Origin: Acidobacteriota bacterium
Lineage (GTDB): Bacteria > Acidobacteriota > Thermoanaerobaculia > Multivoradales > JAHEKO01
NCBI GenBank assembly: GCA_006227875.1
Contig: SBFI01000436.1
Coordinates: 1 to 25,055, forward strand
Direction of reading: 5' to 3'
DNA: 25,055 nucleotides
Below the pieces are notes generated by a model. It had not been told where the DNA came from and ran no database searches. It saw nothing but the letters and a program-made list of their open reading frames with translations. The translations under genes were made by a program, and so were the position numbers. Below, one piece after another: positions 24,613 through 25,055 of this stretch; the first letter of the stretch is position 1, and each line of letters opens with the position of its first letter.

Positions 24613-25055
24613 ATGTCGGAACAACGGTTTCAAGTTGTGTTCAGCGGTCAGGTGGCGGAGGGGTGGAGTCTCGAGCAGACCAGAGAGCAGTTGGAGTCGC
24701 TCGCAGTCCTGAGTCAGTCAGAGGCTCAACGCGCCTTCAGCGGCACACCTGTAGTCCTCAAAAACAACCTCAACGAGGTGCAGGCGCAGCGCTACGAGTC
24801 GGCGCTAAAGACCGCCGGAGCGGTCTGCCAGCTGGTGCCGCGTCAAGCGGAGAGCCCGCGGCCGGAAAACCCGCCCCTGCCGGGACCCATTCCCGTACCC
24901 TCGGAGGTACCGCCCCCACCCCCCATCCCCACACCCGAGCCGCCAGAGGAACCGGCCGCATTCGTCGTCCCGCCCCCACCCCCCACCGAGCGCACTCGCT
25001 ACTCTCCCGAAGAGACCAAGAAGAAGATGACCTGCCCGCAGTGCGGCTTCGATCA
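24613..25055 (+). CDS. Proline-rich protein with zinc-ribbon start (partial)
   Basis: ATG 24613 has GGAGG 7 nt upstream and opens MSEQRFQVVFSGQVAEGWSL. The frame is open to the right edge (147 codons). Residues 1-75 form a small alpha/beta module (RAFSGTPVVLKNNLNEVQAQ, then YESALKTAGAVCQLV). I recall this type at the front of bacterial membrane proteins that later carry zinc ribbons. Residues 78-125 are a proline-rich linker (VPPPPPIP, VVPPPPP). MTCPQCGF at the end starts a CxxC zinc-ribbon. The function is unknown and the rest of the gene is outside the window. Confidence 0.75.
   Translation, partial: MSEQRFQVVFSGQVAEGWSLEQTREQLESLAVLSQSEAQRAFSGTPVVLKNNLNEVQAQRYESALKTAGAVCQLVPRQAESPRPENPPLPGPIPVPSEVPPPPPIPTPEPPEEPAAFVVPPPPPTERTRYSPEETKKKMTCPQCGFD

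Noticed and set aside
24770..24979. Minus-strand open frame of 69 codons
   Set aside because: It is the antisense of the proline-rich linker of the 24613 gene, and an expected artefact of CCC/CCG codons.

Overview
The window is GC-rich bacterial chromosome, densely coded on both strands. It carries housekeeping genes (ribonucleotide reductase, type I citrate synthase, AcnA-type aconitase) beside large secreted and signalling proteins: a subtilase with GYMWSG repeats, a two-component-type double propeller fused to GGDEF, and a very long PIG-L deacetylase. From memory, this mix suits Acidobacteriota, perhaps a Thermoanaerobaculia-like lineage. No rRNA or marker gene is present to prove it, so the assignment is inference.

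Layout. (1) 1-1072: 5' part of nrdA (minus strand, running off the left edge) with a promoter overlapped by a NrdR-box-like pair. (2) 1073-1432: a small PGPGW-like membrane protein, whose stop codon lies in the terminator hairpin of the converging gltA. (3) 1474-6899, minus: acnA, an NAD-dependent epimerase and gltA, which together give the entry steps of the TCA cycle plus an unrelated reductase/epimerase. A 361-bp hairpin-rich gap separates acnA from the epimerase. (4) 7481-10726, plus: a secreted stand-alone I9-like propeptide, then a secreted S8 protease with duplicated N-terminal modules and nine C-terminal GYMWSG repeats, closed by a strong terminator. (5) 11066-16245, plus: two c-di-GMP genes overlapping by ATGA, a 14-blade propeller diguanylate cyclase and a pseudo-receiver/GGDEF/EAL protein. 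(6) 16232-24077, minus: a probable five-gene operon in the order PIG-L deacetylase, lipoprotein solute-binding protein, ABC ATPase, fused double permease, MFS exporter. (7) 24126-25055, plus: a small acidic protein and the start of a proline-rich zinc-ribbon protein.

Three coding regions (nrdA, acnA, S8 protease) each contain one frame break that is clearly repaired by a small indel at a short run or repeat. Three breaks within 8 kb, two of them in core genes, argue for consensus errors in the assembly more than for gene decay, so I annotate them as single genes.

The most unusual parts are the protease system, where the propeptide is encoded in trans and the protease has an added front end and a tandem tail, and the c-di-GMP pair. 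In that pair a periplasmic double-propeller cyclase with an intact I-site is translationally coupled to a cytoplasmic protein carrying both synthesis and degradation motifs. No tRNA, rRNA, CRISPR array, insertion sequence or riboswitch could be supported.
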